From Nephrocerus scutellatus (taxonomy: Eukaryota; Arthropoda; Insecta; Diptera; Pipunculidae), in contig OX352762.1 of assembly GCA_947095585.1 (NCBI GenBank), forward strand, positions 120,062,930 through 120,126,929: a stretch of DNA of 64,000 bases, read 5' to 3'. This document shows positions 62,311 through 64,000 of this stretch, piece by piece. The notes beneath the pieces were generated by a model that was given only the letters and a program-made list of their open reading frames with translations, was not told the origin of the DNA and made no database searches. Both the position numbers and the translations under genes were made by a program. Positions within the stretch are counted from its first letter, which is position 1. Every line of letters begins with the position of its first letter.

Positions 62311-64000
62311 GAATGTTGAGGAGAAGAGTTATTTTTTATTAGAACAATGCATGAATAAAAAGGTGGTCTAAGTTGCAGTAAACGTATATATTAAGACCTT
62401 GAGAAAACCTTTTTAATAAACTTGTGTAAAAAGCTTACATACCAGATGGAAGAATTTCTTTGGGCTTAGTAGTCAATATATTGATAAATAAAAGCATTTT
62501 GTAAACTTGCGAGTTTTATTTCTTGATCAGTCTGTTAACTTTTCAATCCACCCCTGTATAGATAATGTCTATAAACTAAAATAATAAAACCAACGGTAAT
62601 AATTCTTCATTAATATATTAGCTCATACCATGAAGAAGGATGTGGAAAGTCATAGACCAACACCCTGAAAGAAGCAACTTTGCACTGGGTGTGTGGTAAA
62701 CAGAGTGTTAAGCAAAATTCTTGTCAAAAGCAGTTTACCAATACCGAGACTTAAATACTCGAAATGACTTTGCTTATTCGGATCGAATTTAGTTAATACC
62801 CTTCTTAACGTGTATCTAGTCGAAGGTGTCACCTGTTAGGGATTTCCATTTGCTTTTTATGTGCCACTGTGCGACTGTATATGTGTATGTGCCGTGTGTG
62901 AGTTCAGCGTAATTTAACCCTCCCGATTATCAATTTATTGATTTACCACTATCCTATTGACTATACTGTATTCAATGACAATATAAGCAGACTTAAGTCT
63001 TAATGACGGTAATATGGTGGATTTTTTAGTAGGTGTGTGCTGGTAATTTAAAGGACATTGATATCTAAACCGTTCGAATAGAGTGTCCATAAAAATGTTT
63101 GGTGTGCGGAAGTTCTTTGATCTCACTTTACGTCTATTCCGTTGGTAATTAACTATTCGTATCTAACAGTGTGATTATTTATCATATTAACCTGTGATGA
63201 TGGTAATTTCAATTTGGCGATTTGCTAATTAATAAGAACTCTATCACGTCACGGCGTATGTTTGTTCACTTTTATCCTTATTGCAATCGTGTAAATTTCA
63301 TTAGAGGCTTTGGAGGATATTACCAAAAGGCTAATGGAGATTATTGTTATGTGGGTGTGTTTGTGTGTTGGATGAAAAAACCGTATCGTATCGTCACAAA
63401 TTGAATTGGGCTCAAATGACACCGTTGATTGTTTTGGAGTGGTAAGTTCGGTATTTGTCAACAAAGACATATTTGTGGTAAAAGCCCATTAGGTTTCACT
63501 TCATGTGATGGTGACAGCTAATTATTATTGAAAAGCTATAAAAAGGAGAAAATTCATCAGATTAGAATTGAATTAATTGAAGTGTTTTGTGATAGATGCT
63601 AAGTACGTTATCCTAATGAATTTTCACATTATCACATTTGAAATTGAAATCATTCATCATTTTTCACTTTATAATGTGTTAATTGTCGCCGTGATCTCTG
63701 TATTACAAATAGAATTTTTCTTAAAATATAACCCTATGCGCAATAGCCGACACTGCTGCCTTCAGAAAATCTATTGTATCCATGTTGGTGACTAGCCTAT
63801 GCTGTGCAATACCTATTATTCATCCTACATGCCTATTATTGGAGCCTTTAAGCTCGGCGAAAGTTAAAAACACACTGTGAAACACCACTAGCTTACTTAA
63901 GCATTCCTTATTCAAAGAAAGAACATTCCTTTATAAAAACTTTTTTGTCTGTTGGATTGTGTAAGTCCGAGATCACTCTCATTCAAACCCTCTGTGACCA
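62311..64000. other. No gene recognised
   Basis: AT-rich. Frames of up to 73 codons show no domain. Confidence 0.45.

Overview
The window looks like one stretch of a higher-fly (Schizophora) chromosome, most likely a tephritid fruit fly or a relative. Six intron-containing protein genes match Drosophila genes closely at the protein level, codon use and short introns are insect-like, and the rest is AT-rich DNA packed with decayed insect transposons. The species assignment is inference. No bacterial, CRISPR or organelle feature is present.

Layout. 1-25 kb: gene-free and built of decayed mobile DNA. It holds several non-LTR retrotransposon remnants (RTE-like, CR1/Jockey-like and RNase H-bearing LOA/I-like), a deleted mariner with both terminal repeats, tRNA-derived SINEs, a near-perfect 240-bp foldback element, small TIR elements and several minisatellites. 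25.8-35 kb: a compact gene block. It contains tsu (exon-junction protein Y14, +), the SDA1 homologue Mys45A (-, convergent with tsu), a DHHC palmitoyltransferase (+) and the mitochondrial ribosomal PPR protein mRpS39 (-, convergent with the DHHC gene). 38.7-42.1 kb: noppera-bo (GstE14), the ecdysteroid-pathway glutathione transferase, with a 2.5-kb SINE-bearing intron. 43-51 kb: LOA-like, R1-like and RTE-like LINE remnants. 51.8-52.6 kb: Mp20, a muscle calponin-family protein. 53-64 kb: more LINE remnants, two arrays of related repeats, an array of 118-bp repeats fused to the endonuclease end of a Helentron (Helitron-like) protein, and an 809-bp tandem duplication carrying a piece of mariner transposase.

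The host genes do not form one pathway. They are housekeeping genes (mRNA fate, ribosome biogenesis, mitochondrial translation, protein palmitoylation), one steroid-hormone gene and one muscle gene. As I recall, the Drosophila models CG4679 (mRpS39), CG4688 (nobo) and CG4696 (Mp20) are neighbours, and tsu and Mys45A are also neighbours, so the order probably reflects conserved microsynteny with transposons filling the gaps.

I did not find a convincing new multi-gene system. The most unusual signals are the 118-bp array joined to the Helentron endonuclease, a set of hairpins near 16.5 kb with a constant loop and varying but complementary stems, the 240-bp foldback, and a repeat family of about 113 bp found next to LINE remnants at three places.
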